DNA of 64,000 bases, taken from positions 186,001-250,000 of the forward strand of contig NZ_DAHXOI010000001.1 of NCBI RefSeq assembly GCF_027364955.1, read 5' to 3'. This document shows, one piece after another, positions 44,722 through 53,878 of the stretch. The number at the start of each line of letters is the position of its first letter. The first letter of the stretch is position 1. A model generated the notes under the pieces. It worked only from the letters and a program-made list of their open reading frames with translations. It made no database searches and was not told the DNA's origin. Position numbers and translations under genes: made by a program. Source of the stretch: Ferrimicrobium sp. (lineage in GTDB: Bacteria > Actinomycetota > Acidimicrobiia > Acidimicrobiales > Acidimicrobiaceae).

Positions 44722-46358
44722 ACGTGTTTTTGAGTCAACTTGATCCGGTCGATGAATGGACCGTTGAAGCAGCCGTTACCCATCCCGTCTTTGAGGAACT
44801 ATTTGGAGTAATTGTTGGGGAGGAGATCGAGACATCGTCTGAGCCTGGACCAAAGTGCCCTACTCCCTCCAGGCGATCATCGCACGGGCGCGTAGTAGCG
44901 CTCGTGGCGGTTCTCATACTCGTGGGTGCCTTGGTGGGAATTCGAGCCTTCAGTGGTGTCCGCGCGCTCACCCATCCCATCACCACCGCTTGGCGCCAGG
45001 CCCAGGTGCTCGCGTCGGGGAGTTCTCCTCGCGGCGGAACCTGGCAACTTGTTGATGCGGTCATGAGTGGGACCTGGCAACAGAACGAGGATGGACCACC
45101 GCCGGGGTACCTTACCTGCGCGACTCAGGGGCGCTGCTATGTGATGGCGGGTAACTACTCGTCCGCTTCTGCTGGAGCGCCACTGCTCTCCGAGTCACTT
45201 TACGTTACGATCGACCAGGGTGCAAACTGGGCAATTCTTCCCATGCCCGCCGGGTTTGCCCCTACGACAGCCCTGTCCTGTTCAGGGGCGGGCTGGTGCG
45301 CAGCCGGTGGAACCTATCACGGGCAACCGATTGTACTCTCGACCACAGATGGAGGACATTCCTTCACCTTGACGCCTCTGCCGGGTGGGCTGGGGACGAT
45401 CGACGTCCTCTCGTGTCCATCTCGCGGAGCCTGTGACGCACTGGTCGCGGCGTCGACTGGACTAAATGGTGGTCCGATTGGGGCTACGTTTCTTACCATG
45501 ACCGGTGAAGGAGCGAGATTTGTGGATCATCCGATCCTGCAAGGGGATTCGATGGTCGCGCTTGCCTGCGTCTCCTCGACCCGCTGTACGGTGGTTGGAG
45601 CGACGAGCCGAACACAGGGTTCGCTGCTACCCACCGGGGTGGCGGCGTTGACGAACAATGGCGGCAAGACGTGGACGCCGGGGAGTATTCCTGCTGGGTT
45701 TGGCATCCAAAGGATGTCTTCGCCTCTGGTCTGTTCCGATGCGACCCACTGTGTTCTTGGTGGGGAGATTCCTATTCACGATGCGAATACCTGTGTCGGG
45801 ATACCCACCGTTGGACCATCGCTTGCGTCGTTTCCCTTATCGCCTTCGATACGAGCGATCTCTCGTACTGAGTCACGGATCGCCGAAGACTGGGCGATCC
45901 AAAGCGGGAGCTTTCAGGGTGCAAGGACCTGCACGAACGCTAGGACTAGCGTAGTGAGCGCATTTGCCACAAGTGCGAATGGTGGCCTGACCTGGAGCGC
46001 ACAGTCGTTGCCCTCTGACGTGCCTGATCCACAAATCGATGGGCTCGCCTGCTCTTCGGCAACTGCGTGCTGGGCAGCGGGGTCGGAGTCGGTGCCCCAA
46101 AAGATCGCTAAGGTTACTGACTTTAGCTCCTCTGTCCTCCTAGGAACGGTCAATGGGGGCCAGAGTTGGTCAAAGGTGATCTTTCATGTGCCCGCAAGCG
46201 CACCGAATCCACAGGGGCAGTCGTATCAGACTATCGGTGCCGTCAGTTGCCCAACGAGTAGTCTTTGTCTGGCCGCAGGGGTGGCGGCCCAGGGCGCCAG
46301 CGTCAGTCCAATCTACCGCTTAGCCATTCCAAGCCACCAACCTCAGAGGTTGGGGTGA
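44718..46358 (+). CDS. Membrane-anchored cysteine-repeat propeller protein, putative anti-sigma/sensor
   Basis: A 546-residue protein with a cytoplasmic N-terminus (about 1-58), one helix (VVALVAVLILVGALVGI, 59-75) and a large extracytoplasmic domain. The latter has seven C-X5-C motifs at Cys 134/140, 188/194, 233/239, 284/290, 339/345, 445/451 and 511/517, most 45-66 residues apart; the 106-residue gap between the fifth and sixth probably hides a degraded unit. BNR-like Asp-box text (DGGHSF, NNGGKTW, NGGLTW, NGGQSW) recurs, so a beta-propeller is expected. Its four-base overlap with the sigma gene suggests it controls that factor. No HxxxCxxC zinc anti-sigma motif is present. Ligand unknown. 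Confidence 0.82.
   Translation: MNVFLSQLDPVDEWTVEAAVTHPVFEELFGVIVGEEIETSSEPGPKCPTPSRRSSHGRVVALVAVLILVGALVGIRAFSGVRALTHPITTAWRQAQVLASGSSPRGGTWQLVDAVMSGTWQQNEDGPPPGYLTCATQGRCYVMAGNYSSASAGAPLLSESLYVTIDQGANWAILPMPAGFAPTTALSCSGAGWCAAGGTYHGQPIVLSTTDGGHSFTLTPLPGGLGTIDVLSCPSRGACDALVAASTGLNGGPIGATFLTMTGEGARFVDHPILQGDSMVALACVSSTRCTVVGATSRTQGSLLPTGVAALTNNGGKTWTPGSIPAGFGIQRMSSPLVCSDATHCVLGGEIPIHDANTCVGIPTVGPSLASFPLSPSIRAISRTESRIAEDWAIQSGSFQGARTCTNARTSVVSAFATSANGGLTWSAQSLPSDVPDPQIDGLACSSATACWAAGSESVPQKIAKVTDFSSSVLLGTVNGGQSWSKVIFHVPASAPNPQGQSYQTIGAVSCPTSSLCLAAGVAAQGASVSPIYRLAIPSHQPQRLG
46337..46353 (+). terminator. Short hairpin at end of propeller gene
   Basis: CCAACCT and AGGTTGG are perfectly complementary around a CAG loop and end three bases before the stop codon. 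There is no U-tract. It may be a weak terminator or merely coding. Confidence 0.25.
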
Positions 46359-46838
46359 GGCGAGCGCTACCGGCAATCCCCTGTGCGTACTCGATTATTG
46401 GCCCGTAGAGCGTTAGCGGAGGGCGCTGCCAGGGCGGTGAGACCACCGGAGGAGAGGAGTACGTTGCACGACCGGTCCCGAGACGGCGCATTCAGGTATC
46501 CCCTGTCGAGGCCGTCTGGAGCGCGGTGGGAGCTATAGACGCCGATCAGCAACAGAGAGACTGCGCCGATTGTCCCGTGTATCGGAGGACTCGCACCTGG
46601 ATTCAGTGCATCTTTCAGCACCCCAAGATGGCCTATGGCGCGCAACCGGATGAAATCTAGCGTGCACCCGCTGGTGGCTGACTCGGGGTACCTCCCAGTG
46701 CGAACGTCGGAACGAAATGGAGAGGCAAGACCCGGTGAGGGCGCCCTCAATACACTTGCGGTCACTCGGCTGGTAGGGTCAGGGCGAGACCGAAGGATGG
46801 ATCGCACGTTCACACGCCTCGAGGAAGGGCGTCTGTCG
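46359..46838. other. 480-bp gap, nothing recognised
   Basis: Between the propeller gene and the convergent RmlC-like gene. Open frames here have implausible composition (Arg/Ser/Pro-rich) and no recognisable motif. I see no tRNA, repeat array or clear promoter. Confidence 0.5.
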
Positions 46839-47390
46839 CTAGGTTCTTGGTGTCCCTTGCGGTCGATGCTGGGGGGCGATCTCGGAGAGCCGAGGGTTCG
46901 TCTGATCACGGGTCGAGACGACGGGGTCTGAGATGCGCCAAGCGTCTTGGAAGCGGGGGTCGTCCCAACGGATGCCGAGTTCGTCGGAGGGGTTGTAGTA
47001 GCTGTCCACAAGGTACGTCAAAGTGATATCGGTGAGCGTCGCGAATCCGTGCGCAACTCCAGGAGGGATGAAGACCCCGATAGGGTTCGTCTCTCCCATC
47101 TCTAGATTCATTAGTCGGTCATAGGTCGTGGAGGAGGCACGCAGGTCGTAGAGGAGAACCTGTGCGACACCGTCGACGATGTACCAGTAGTCGGCTTGGT
47201 GGAGGTGGTAATGAAACCCTACCAGCGATCCAGCTATCTTGTCGGAACGGGAACTCTGTACCATCTCGCGACCGAGTGGAAACCATGAGCGACGATAGGT
47301 CTCCTGGAAGGTGCCACGGGCATCTCGATGGACCTCAGGTTGGATGATGATGACGTCTTGAATAGCGTCGTTGGAATCTTGGTTCGTCAT
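46839..47390 (-). CDS. dTDP-4-dehydrorhamnose 3,5-epimerase-like protein (RmlC family)
   Basis: A cupin of 183 residues. HRDARGTFQETYRRS is the RmlC-like opening, followed by GSLVGFHYHLHQADYWYIVDG with the conserved His region, IPPGVAHGFATLTD and NPSDELGIRWDDPRF. The family epimerises C3/C5 of dTDP-4-keto-6-deoxyglucose on the route to rhamnose. No rmlABD genes accompany it. TTG 47396 is an alternative start; neither it nor ATG 47390 has a good ribosome site. The C-terminus is longer and Arg/Pro-rich. Confidence 0.85.
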   Translation of the reverse strand: MTNQDSNDAIQDVIIIQPEVHRDARGTFQETYRRSWFPLGREMVQSSRSDKIAGSLVGFHYHLHQADYWYIVDGVAQVLLYDLRASSTTYDRLMNLEMGETNPIGVFIPPGVAHGFATLTDITLTYLVDSYYNPSDELGIRWDDPRFQDAWRISDPVVSTRDQTNPRLSEIAPQHRPQGTPRT

Positions 47391-47491
47391 TTGCAACCGC
47401 CGTTTCTTTGCGTCCCTTTGACGGTTAGGCTATCAGCCGCCAACGGCTTTGCACGCATCTGCTGAGGCCGTCGCGTTTGCGTCGATGCGAA

Positions 47492-48583
47492 TCAGTTGGC
47501 CGTGAGTCCGAGATCCTTGAGCATGAGTCCGAGATCGTGACTATTGGATGCATTGGCGAGTGCGGTCTCGGCGGTGATTTTCCCCTCGGTAACTAACTGG
47601 GCGAGCGCTTGATCGAAGGTCATCATCCCGTAGAAGGCGCCCTCGGTAACGATGGTCTTTAGGTCAGTCGCGCGGTCAGGCTCAAGGATGGCCTGCTTGA
47701 CCCTTCCGTTGGTGACAAGAATCTCGCAAGCGGCTACCAGTGCAGTGCCAGCGGCTGCGTCGACAAGGCGTTGCGAGATGACGCCAGCTAGGATATCTGC
47801 AAGAGAGACCCGAGCCTGTTGTTGTTGATAGGGCGGGAAGAAGTCGATGATACGAGAGATCGTCTCGGCAACACCGAGCGTGTGGAGCGTCGACAGCACA
47901 AGATGCCCGGTCTCAGCCGCTTGCATGGCAGCCTCAACGGTCTCGAGATCCCGCATCTCTCCTACCAGGATCACGTCGGGATCCTGGCGTAGGGACGCCC
48001 GCAATGCGGAAGCGAAGGTGCGAGTATCAAAGCCGATCTCGCGTTGGTTGATAAAGGACATCTGGTCGCGGTGGGTGAACTCGATTGGATCCTCGAGGGT
48101 GATGATATGCTTGGCCTGGGTCATGTTGATGGCGTTCACGATGGCTGCGAGCGTCGATGATTTGCCCGACCCGGTCGGTCCTGTGACAAGGATGAGACCG
48201 CGTTCGATGGCCGCCAGGTTGGCGATTGAGGCGGGGAGACCGAGGTCGGTGTAGGAAGGAGCCTCTGGCTTGACGGAGCGAAAGGCAAATCCGACCGCTC
48301 GCCCGAAGACAAAGCAGTTCACGCGGTAGCGACGGCCGTGGGTATCGACGTAGGCAAAGTCTGTCTCACCGGTCTTCTTGAAGTTTGCTGCCGCCGTCTC
48401 GGGCAGGATCGTCTCCATCATCGCCGAGAGGTCACTTGCGGTCGGAACGGGCAGGGTAGCAAGTGTTTGGAGTCGGCCACTGACACGAACCCGAGCGTGG
48501 GCATCGGCCTTGATATGCAGGTCCGATCCTCCTTGTTCGCGGAGGGTGTCTAGGTAGCGCTCCAAAAGAGGGTGATAGGTCAT
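47492..48583 (-). CDS. pilT: PilT-type retraction ATPase
   Basis: A 363-residue hexameric secretion-type ATPase that powers type IV pilus retraction. Walker A is VTGPTGSGKSSTLAA, the Asp box and Walker B lie in DPDVILVGEMRDLETV, and the His box is ETGHLVLSTLHT. The N-terminal PAS-like domain includes GGSDLHIKADAHARVRVSGRL. ATG 48583 gives the normal family start; the open frame upstream to 48802 overlaps the divergent gene. No other pilus genes are in the window, so it is an isolated pilT, or its partners lie elsewhere. Confidence 0.93.
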   Translation of the reverse strand: MTYHPLLERYLDTLREQGGSDLHIKADAHARVRVSGRLQTLATLPVPTASDLSAMMETILPETAAANFKKTGETDFAYVDTHGRRYRVNCFVFGRAVGFAFRSVKPEAPSYTDLGLPASIANLAAIERGLILVTGPTGSGKSSTLAAIVNAINMTQAKHIITLEDPIEFTHRDQMSFINQREIGFDTRTFASALRASLRQDPDVILVGEMRDLETVEAAMQAAETGHLVLSTLHTLGVAETISRIIDFFPPYQQQQARVSLADILAGVISQRLVDAAAGTALVAACEILVTNGRVKQAILEPDRATDLKTIVTEGAFYGMMTFDQALAQLVTEGKITAETALANASNSHDLGLMLKDLGLTAN

Positions 48584-48633
48584 ACTGGACAATCTTCGAC
48601 CTGTTGGGCCGGTTGCTGAAGGTGTACCTAAAT

Positions 48634-48647
48634 CCGCATAACTGCGG
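48634..48647. repeat. Inverted repeat in the pilT divergent promoter region
   Basis: CCGCA-TAAC-TGCGG, a 5-bp-arm dyad in the 124-nt divergent gap between pilT and the two-helix protein. A TATACT hexamer lies just beyond (48664-48669) on the plus strand. It could be a regulator site for either gene. Confidence 0.3.
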
Positions 48648-48707
48648 CTATTTTTGCGACGTCTATACTGGAGCAAGAAGCGTCGTCTCTCACCTTCGAG
48701 GTGTCCC

Positions 48708-49997
48708 ATGGAAGTAATAATCGTCTTTGTAGTTGCATTTATCGGCTTGGCGGTTGTAGCGCGGATTGGGCTATCGAATGCGACCCGCGAACGTCGTTCC
48801 ATGTCTGGTCATCGCCAGACGCTTGAGACCATCTCAAAGGTAGCTGACGCTCCAGTTGCTGACCGAGATGTTCGTACCTTTAAGGTTGAACCTCTCCGTC
48901 CAGTGCGCCTTGATCTCTCCAAACTCGATGATCTTACCGATCCCGACCTCATTCGTATCACCTCTCCGCTTGCGAGTGATGACGAGCCGCCGGTCGTGGA
49001 GGACCCTGCTACCGATACAGGTCAAGACCACGACACCGGTCGTTCTCGGACACACGCTTCGAGCGAGAGCGATGCCACGGTTGCCCATGACACCTTTCTT
49101 GACCGCGACGATCGTGAAGAACCTGCCTCTGTTGCAGAGCGTGAGGCTATCGATTCAGGACTTGTCTTTGGCGATGAAGGTCTCATCGGTACAGCCCCCG
49201 GGGAATCGGAGGTGACGGCTCAGCTTATTGCCGCAGGAGAGGTGGACCCATCGCTACTGACGCAGTCCATGGGGACGGTAGAGCCACCGCTAGGCCAAGA
49301 CGCAGTGGATGAAAAGGGTTCGGCAGATGAGCAGGGCTCGACAGGGGGGTTTGGAGCTCGAGGTCAGCACCGTGTCTATTCCAGTGGACGTAGGGGCGTT
49401 CCGCTGTCGGCGATGGCGGTAGGCGCCGGGGCGATTGCGGTGCTGCTCGGCGTAGGCTTCTTCGTGCTTGGTAGGAATACTTCGGCTACCGTTGTTCCAC
49501 CCTCGAGTACGAACCAGACGCAGACCACTACACCCTCAAAGACCTCGTCCACCGGCTCTCAGCCCACATCATCGACCAAAAAGAAGACGGGTACTGGTGG
49601 ATCATCGACGACCAAACAAGCGAAATCAACGACCGGAGGTAATGGAGCTTCAGGGAATTCCTCATCGGCGTCGCCGACGAGTTACACGCCGGTGAGTTCA
49701 AATGCGGGTTACGCTACCTACGACATACCTGGAGGCGCTAAGACGATTGTTGTGAGCGCAAGTCAACCGTGCTGGGTGGCGGACTCAGATTCTGCGAACG
49801 GTGCTCTCCTGTGGGACGAGACGCTCCCAGCGGGTGGATCATATACGATCTCGTCGACGGCCCCGTCGTTGTGGATCAAAGTTGGCAACGCGCATGAATT
49901 CCAGATGCAGGTCAATGGTGTCCCGGTCTCATTCTCGGCACCGCCGGGAGTCTACGCTTTCAACTTAGTGGCGACCTCTGGCCAGTCGCCAGCGTAA
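48708..49997 (+). CDS. Two-helix protein with RodZ-tail-like C-terminal domain
   Basis: A 429-residue protein with an N-terminal helix (VIIVFVVAFIGLAVVARIGL), an acidic cytoplasmic middle of about 200 residues, and a second helix (about 245-270, MAVGAGAIAVLLGVGFFVLG). A Ser/Thr/Gly-rich linker and a folded C-terminal domain follow. That last domain (SQPCWVADSDSANGALLWDE, WIKVGNAHEFQMQVNG) resembles the DUF4115 domain at the end of RodZ. No helix-turn-helix is present. It is divergent from pilT. GAGG lies six nt before the ATG. A cell-envelope role is inferred. Confidence 0.75.
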   Translation: MEVIIVFVVAFIGLAVVARIGLSNATRERRSMSGHRQTLETISKVADAPVADRDVRTFKVEPLRPVRLDLSKLDDLTDPDLIRITSPLASDDEPPVVEDPATDTGQDHDTGRSRTHASSESDATVAHDTFLDRDDREEPASVAEREAIDSGLVFGDEGLIGTAPGESEVTAQLIAAGEVDPSLLTQSMGTVEPPLGQDAVDEKGSADEQGSTGGFGARGQHRVYSSGRRGVPLSAMAVGAGAIAVLLGVGFFVLGRNTSATVVPPSSTNQTQTTTPSKTSSTGSQPTSSTKKKTGTGGSSTTKQAKSTTGGNGASGNSSSASPTSYTPVSSNAGYATYDIPGGAKTIVVSASQPCWVADSDSANGALLWDETLPAGGSYTISSTAPSLWIKVGNAHEFQMQVNGVPVSFSAPPGVYAFNLVATSGQSPA

Positions 49998-50122
49998 TTG
50001 CTGCCATGATCTGGGGTCGCTGGGCGCCGCGCTTGCGAAAGCCACCGCCCATGCGGATGGAGAGAGCACCGGGGGAGCCTGCAGGTACGTGACCCCAGCT
50101 TGTGGTTCGATCTAGGCTCGGT

Positions 50123-52201
50123 TTACGGTAGCTCAACGTTCGTGCATGCGGCGATGAGGAAGGCTTGTACCAGTGCCTCATTCTCATAGACCTCCGTACG
50201 CTTTGAGGCGCCCATATGTCCTGCCTCCTCCTCGACTTTGAGAGCGACATTGGTCATCGGGGAGAGTTGACGGAGTTTGGCGACGTATTTGGTCGGCTCC
50301 CAATAGGAGACCCTGGAGTCATTGAGGCCTGTCGTGACCAGAAGGTCCGGATATGGTTCGGCTCGCAGATTATCGTACGGGCTATAGGAGGCCATCAGCG
50401 CCTCGATTGCCAGCGATTCGGTGGGGTTGCCCCACTCCTCCCATTCGGTAATGGTGAGCGGAAGATTGGGGTCTGATATGGTCGTCAAGCAGTCAACGAA
50501 CGGGACTTCAAGGACCGCAGCGCGGAAGCGATGCGGATCGAGGTTGAGTGTCGCTCCTACCATGAGCCCACCTGCACTGGCACCGCGAAGACAGAGCATG
50601 TTCTGGTCAGTGACTCCACGACTGATGAGCCAGTCGCTCGCAGCGAGTAGGTCATGAAAGCCTTGAGTTTTGCGCTCGAGGCGTCCCTCATCGTGCCACG
50701 TGCGACCGAGTTCACCGCCGCCTCGCACATGGGCGATCGCGTAGGCAAATCCGCGATCGAGAAGGGAGAGCCGCATGGTTGAAAAACTCGGATCGATGGG
50801 TTCTCCATAGGCGCCGTAGCTGTACAGCAGTGTTGGGACCGGCAGCATGACGTCTCGACGGTGGATCACCGTCACGGGGATCGGGGTTCCATCGTCGCTC
50901 GGTGCGTAACCACGATACGTCAGATAGTTGGCGAGGTTGACGTCGCCAACTACTCGCTGTTGCCACAGGGTGGTCCGTTCGAGCGTAGCGAGATCAATCT
51001 CGTACAAGGTCGCCGGCAATCCAAGCGAGGTCTCTTCGATCCTGATCGTGGTGGCAGCGGGGTCGGCATTGCCGAGCAGTATCGATGTAATGGCGGCGTC
51101 GTCTCCTGACAGTTCGATACCAGTGCTTGCTGGCGCTCGATCAAAGGCGACATAGGTGAGCTTTGTGCGGTCCTGCGAGCGCAGTTGCAACACAAGTCCA
51201 AGTGAGGTCGCCTCAAAGCTCTCAAGGCGGTCGTCAACCGGTAGATCGAAGAAGGGTTGCCATGGGGTCTGTGGGGTTTGTGCTGAGAAGAGACGGTACT
51301 CCTCGCCCTCATGAGCGGCCAGGAGATAGAACGTCCCATTGATATGGTCTAAGTGATATTCAAGCCCCTGTTCACGTGGTCGAAAACAGGTGGGCGTACC
51401 AAGATCCCCCGAGGTCGGCAACAGCCAGTATTCGCTGGTGATTGCACTTGCTGATGAGATCACCAACAACTCTCTATCCTTGGTGCGGCCGACGTCGAGG
51501 TAGAAACGTTGATCGTCTTCATGCATGAGCAGTCGATCGTTGGCTGAGTCAGAGCCAAGTGCGTGCAGGAGGACGGTGTCTGGTCGCATCGCTTCGTCAG
51601 GACGGGTGTAGAGCAACTGGGTCGCATCGTTGGTAAAGACAAACCCGTACGATGTGCTGGGAATCTCTTCAAGGACGTTGATCACGCCATCGGTCAGTTG
51701 TCCAATACGCAGGGTGTAGCGCTCCTCTCCAGTGAAGTCAACTCCATAGGCAATCGTGTGATCGTCATCAGCGATGGCGATACCGCTGATGCCGAGAAAA
51801 TCATGGCCCTCGGCGACTACGTTCTCGTCGAGCACCGTCTCGATATGGGTGTCGCCGACTCTGCGCCGGAGATGAATCGGGTAGTCGCGATCTGGTTCTA
51901 TTCTTGTGAAGTACTCAAAGGCCCCGCGACGCATCGGATAGCTCTCATCTGGCTCAGGGATACGGGTGCGAAACTCCCGTACTAGCTCATCTCGTGAGGT
52001 CAGCAAGGTTCCGGTGAGTCGATCCATGAAGTCTCGCTCCTGCTCAAGATAGGCGGCCGTGACCGGGTTGTCGAGGTTACGCAGTTCGTAAAATGGGTCC
52101 TCGCGTAGGATGGAACGGCCTTGGAGGGTGCGTTGGAGCCCCCGCGGAGGGGTTGGGGTCGGTAAGGCGCGTGCAAAAAGCTGCTGAGACAGATATGGCA
52201 T
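50123..52201 (-). CDS. ptrB: Oligopeptidase B / prolyl oligopeptidase family (S9)
   Basis: A 692-residue cytoplasmic serine peptidase with an N-terminal propeller (about 70-410) and an alpha/beta-hydrolase domain. The nucleophile is in LRGASAGGLMVG (Ser about 542), the Asp in TTGLNDSRV (about 627) and the His in EEAGHMG (about 662). The length and the YGAYGEPIDPSFS segment fit oligopeptidase B, which cuts after basic residues in short peptides. ATG 52201 is preceded by TACACT and exactly 7 nt; the open frame upstream to 52492 overlaps the sufB leader. Confidence 0.92.
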   Translation of the reverse strand: MPYLSQQLFARALPTPTPPRGLQRTLQGRSILREDPFYELRNLDNPVTAAYLEQERDFMDRLTGTLLTSRDELVREFRTRIPEPDESYPMRRGAFEYFTRIEPDRDYPIHLRRRVGDTHIETVLDENVVAEGHDFLGISGIAIADDDHTIAYGVDFTGEERYTLRIGQLTDGVINVLEEIPSTSYGFVFTNDATQLLYTRPDEAMRPDTVLLHALGSDSANDRLLMHEDDQRFYLDVGRTKDRELLVISSASAITSEYWLLPTSGDLGTPTCFRPREQGLEYHLDHINGTFYLLAAHEGEEYRLFSAQTPQTPWQPFFDLPVDDRLESFEATSLGLVLQLRSQDRTKLTYVAFDRAPASTGIELSGDDAAITSILLGNADPAATTIRIEETSLGLPATLYEIDLATLERTTLWQQRVVGDVNLANYLTYRGYAPSDDGTPIPVTVIHRRDVMLPVPTLLYSYGAYGEPIDPSFSTMRLSLLDRGFAYAIAHVRGGGELGRTWHDEGRLERKTQGFHDLLAASDWLISRGVTDQNMLCLRGASAGGLMVGATLNLDPHRFRAAVLEVPFVDCLTTISDPNLPLTITEWEEWGNPTESLAIEALMASYSPYDNLRAEPYPDLLVTTGLNDSRVSYWEPTKYVAKLRQLSPMTNVALKVEEEAGHMGASKRTEVYENEALVQAFLIAACTNVELP

Positions 52202-52208
52202 GATGCTC

Positions 52209-52214
52209 AGTGTA
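52209..52214 (-). promoter_or_regulatory. -10 element for leaderless oligopeptidase gene
   Basis: TACACT on the minus strand, 7 nt, then ATG 52201. No ribosome-binding site. Confidence 0.5.
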
Positions 52215-52242
52215 GACCGGTCGTGGCGATGCGCAGAGTTGT

Positions 52243-52248
52243 TACTAT
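52243..52248 (+). promoter_or_regulatory. Possible -10 of sufB
   Basis: TACTAT on the plus strand about 74 nt before the sufB ATG. It would give a leader of about 65 nt. No Rrf2/IscR-like or SufR-like dyad was recognised. Confidence 0.35.
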
Positions 52249-52321
52249 GGAGGTAGTGCAAATCACTCGTACGACTCAGTTGGGGGGTGATGGTGCCTAG
52301 CGGATGCGTGAAGGAGTAACG

Positions 52322-53722
52322 ATGGCCTCGGTAGAACTTGATCTGGGACGATACAAACTCGGTTGGTCTGACGTCGAGGATTATGTATTTAAGCCGAAGA
52401 AGGGACTCTCCAGAGAAATCGTGGAGGAGATGTCGAGAATCAAGGGCGAACCTGATTGGATGCGAGCATTTCGATTGAAGGCCCTTGACCACTTCATGCG
52501 TAGGCCGATGGCTCCCTGGTTTGCGGTCAACATGCCTGATTTAGACTTTGATGATATCTACTATTACGTGAAGCCCACCGACCACCAGGTAGATAACTGG
52601 GATGCGCTTCCCGAAAACATGAAGAATACGTGGGATAAACTTGGCATCCCTGAGGCTGAGCGTAAATACCTCGGTGGCGTGACCGCACAGTATGAGTCTG
52701 AGGTCGTTTATCATCGCAACCGGGATGACCTCGCCAGACTTGGTGTGCTCTTCACCGATATGGATACCGCCTTGCGCGATTACCCGGAGATCGTCAAACA
52801 GTATTTCGGAACGGTGATTCCGCCCAATGACAACAAATTTGCCGCATTAAACTCTGCGGTCTGGTCAGGGGGATCCTTCATCTACGTGCCCAAGGGTGTG
52901 AAGCTTGACATGCCTCTGCAGGCGTACTTCCGGATCAACTCAGAGAATATGGGCCAGTTTGAGCGGACATTGATCATTGCCGATGAGGGTTCGCAGGTTC
53001 ACTACATCGAGGGTTGTTCGGCACCGGTATATTCGACGGATTCATTGCACTCCGCGGTGGTTGAGTTAATTGCAAAGCCGGGTGCTCGTATCACCTATAC
53101 GACGATCCAGAACTGGTCATCAAACGTCTATAACCTGGTGACGAAGAGAGCCCGTGCTGAAGCTGAGGCGCGAGTGGAATGGATCGATGGCAACATCGGC
53201 TCTCGCTTGACGATGAAGTATCCTTCGGTGTACCTGATGGGTCCTAAGGCATCTGGAGAGGTCCTCTCGGTGGCCTATGCCGGAGCGGGACAGCACCAAG
53301 ATGCAGGGGCCAAAATGATCCATGCTGCGCCGGAGACGACCTCGACGATCGTCTCCAAGTCCATCTCAAAAGATGGAGGGACTGCGACCTATCGCGGGCT
53401 CGTGCACATGGAAGAGGGCGCGAAGAACTCACGATCCTTCGTGCGTTGTGACGCACTACTCCTAGACGATAACTCTATCTCCGAGACGAAGCCGTACATG
53501 GAGATCGGAGAGCGTAACGCATGGATTGGTCACGAGGCGACGGTCTCGAAGGTGGGTGAGGATCAGCTCTTCTACTTGATGAGCCGAGGCCTATCAGAGG
53601 CTCAAGCCATGAGCCTGATCGTGAACGGGTTTATCGAGCCGGTGACGCGCACGCTGCCGATGGAGTATGCGGTTGAATGGTCAAGGCTGATCGAGCTGCA
53701 GATGGATGGTTCGATCGGTTAA
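52322..53722 (+). CDS. sufB: Fe-S cluster assembly scaffold SufB
   Basis: A 466-residue subunit of the SufBC2D complex that builds Fe-S clusters. Typical text includes [20 protein letters not shown], the [25 protein letters not shown] strand region, [10 protein letters not shown] with the conserved Cys, and the C-terminal RDCD-like [11 protein letters not shown] with [21 protein letters not shown] is six nt before the ATG. sufD and sufC lie over 7 kb away, unlike the usual contiguous sufBDC operon. Confidence 0.97.
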   Translation: MASVELDLGRYKLGWSDVEDYVFKPKKGLSREIVEEMSRIKGEPDWMRAFRLKALDHFMRRPMAPWFAVNMPDLDFDDIYYYVKPTDHQVDNWDALPENMKNTWDKLGIPEAERKYLGGVTAQYESEVVYHRNRDDLARLGVLFTDMDTALRDYPEIVKQYFGTVIPPNDNKFAALNSAVWSGGSFIYVPKGVKLDMPLQAYFRINSENMGQFERTLIIADEGSQVHYIEGCSAPVYSTDSLHSAVVELIAKPGARITYTTIQNWSSNVYNLVTKRARAEAEARVEWIDGNIGSRLTMKYPSVYLMGPKASGEVLSVAYAGAGQHQDAGAKMIHAAPETTSTIVSKSISKDGGTATYRGLVHMEEGAKNSRSFVRCDALLLDDNSISETKPYMEIGERNAWIGHEATVSKVGEDQLFYLMSRGLSEAQAMSLIVNGFIEPVTRTLPMEYAVEWSRLIELQMDGSIG

Positions 53723-53822
53723 TGGGGTCGCTTGACCTTGGTCAGGGTCGAGCTAACGCAACGTACGGTGATGCGATCGCATGGAGCGAATCTTTCGCGG
53801 CGATCGGTCACCGACGGGCTGG

Positions 53823-53839
53823 CGTTGCTTGAGGCAACG
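53823..53839 (+). terminator. Possible sufB terminator hairpin
   Basis: CGTTGC-TTGAG-GCAACG: a perfect 6-bp stem about 100 nt past the sufB stop, followed by a short T-rich stretch (ctttct). Confidence 0.35.
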
Positions 53840-53844
53840 AGGCT

Positions 53845-53878
53845 TTCTCGTCTCCATAGCCTTCTCGTCTCCATAGCC
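53845..53878 (+). repeat. 17-bp tandem duplication
   Basis: TTCTCGTCTCCATAGCC occurs twice, head to tail, with no interruption (53845-53861 and 53862-53878). It is probably a recent slippage event in non-coding DNA. Confidence 0.9.

Noticed and set aside
46367-47011. Long minus-strand open frame over the 3' end of the RmlC-like gene
   Set aside because: Composition is Arg/Ser/Pro-rich with no motif, and it runs through the known gene in another frame.
53750-53780. GCGATCGC octamer after sufB as a HIP1-type repeat
   Set aside because: Single occurrence noticed here; common by chance at this GC content.
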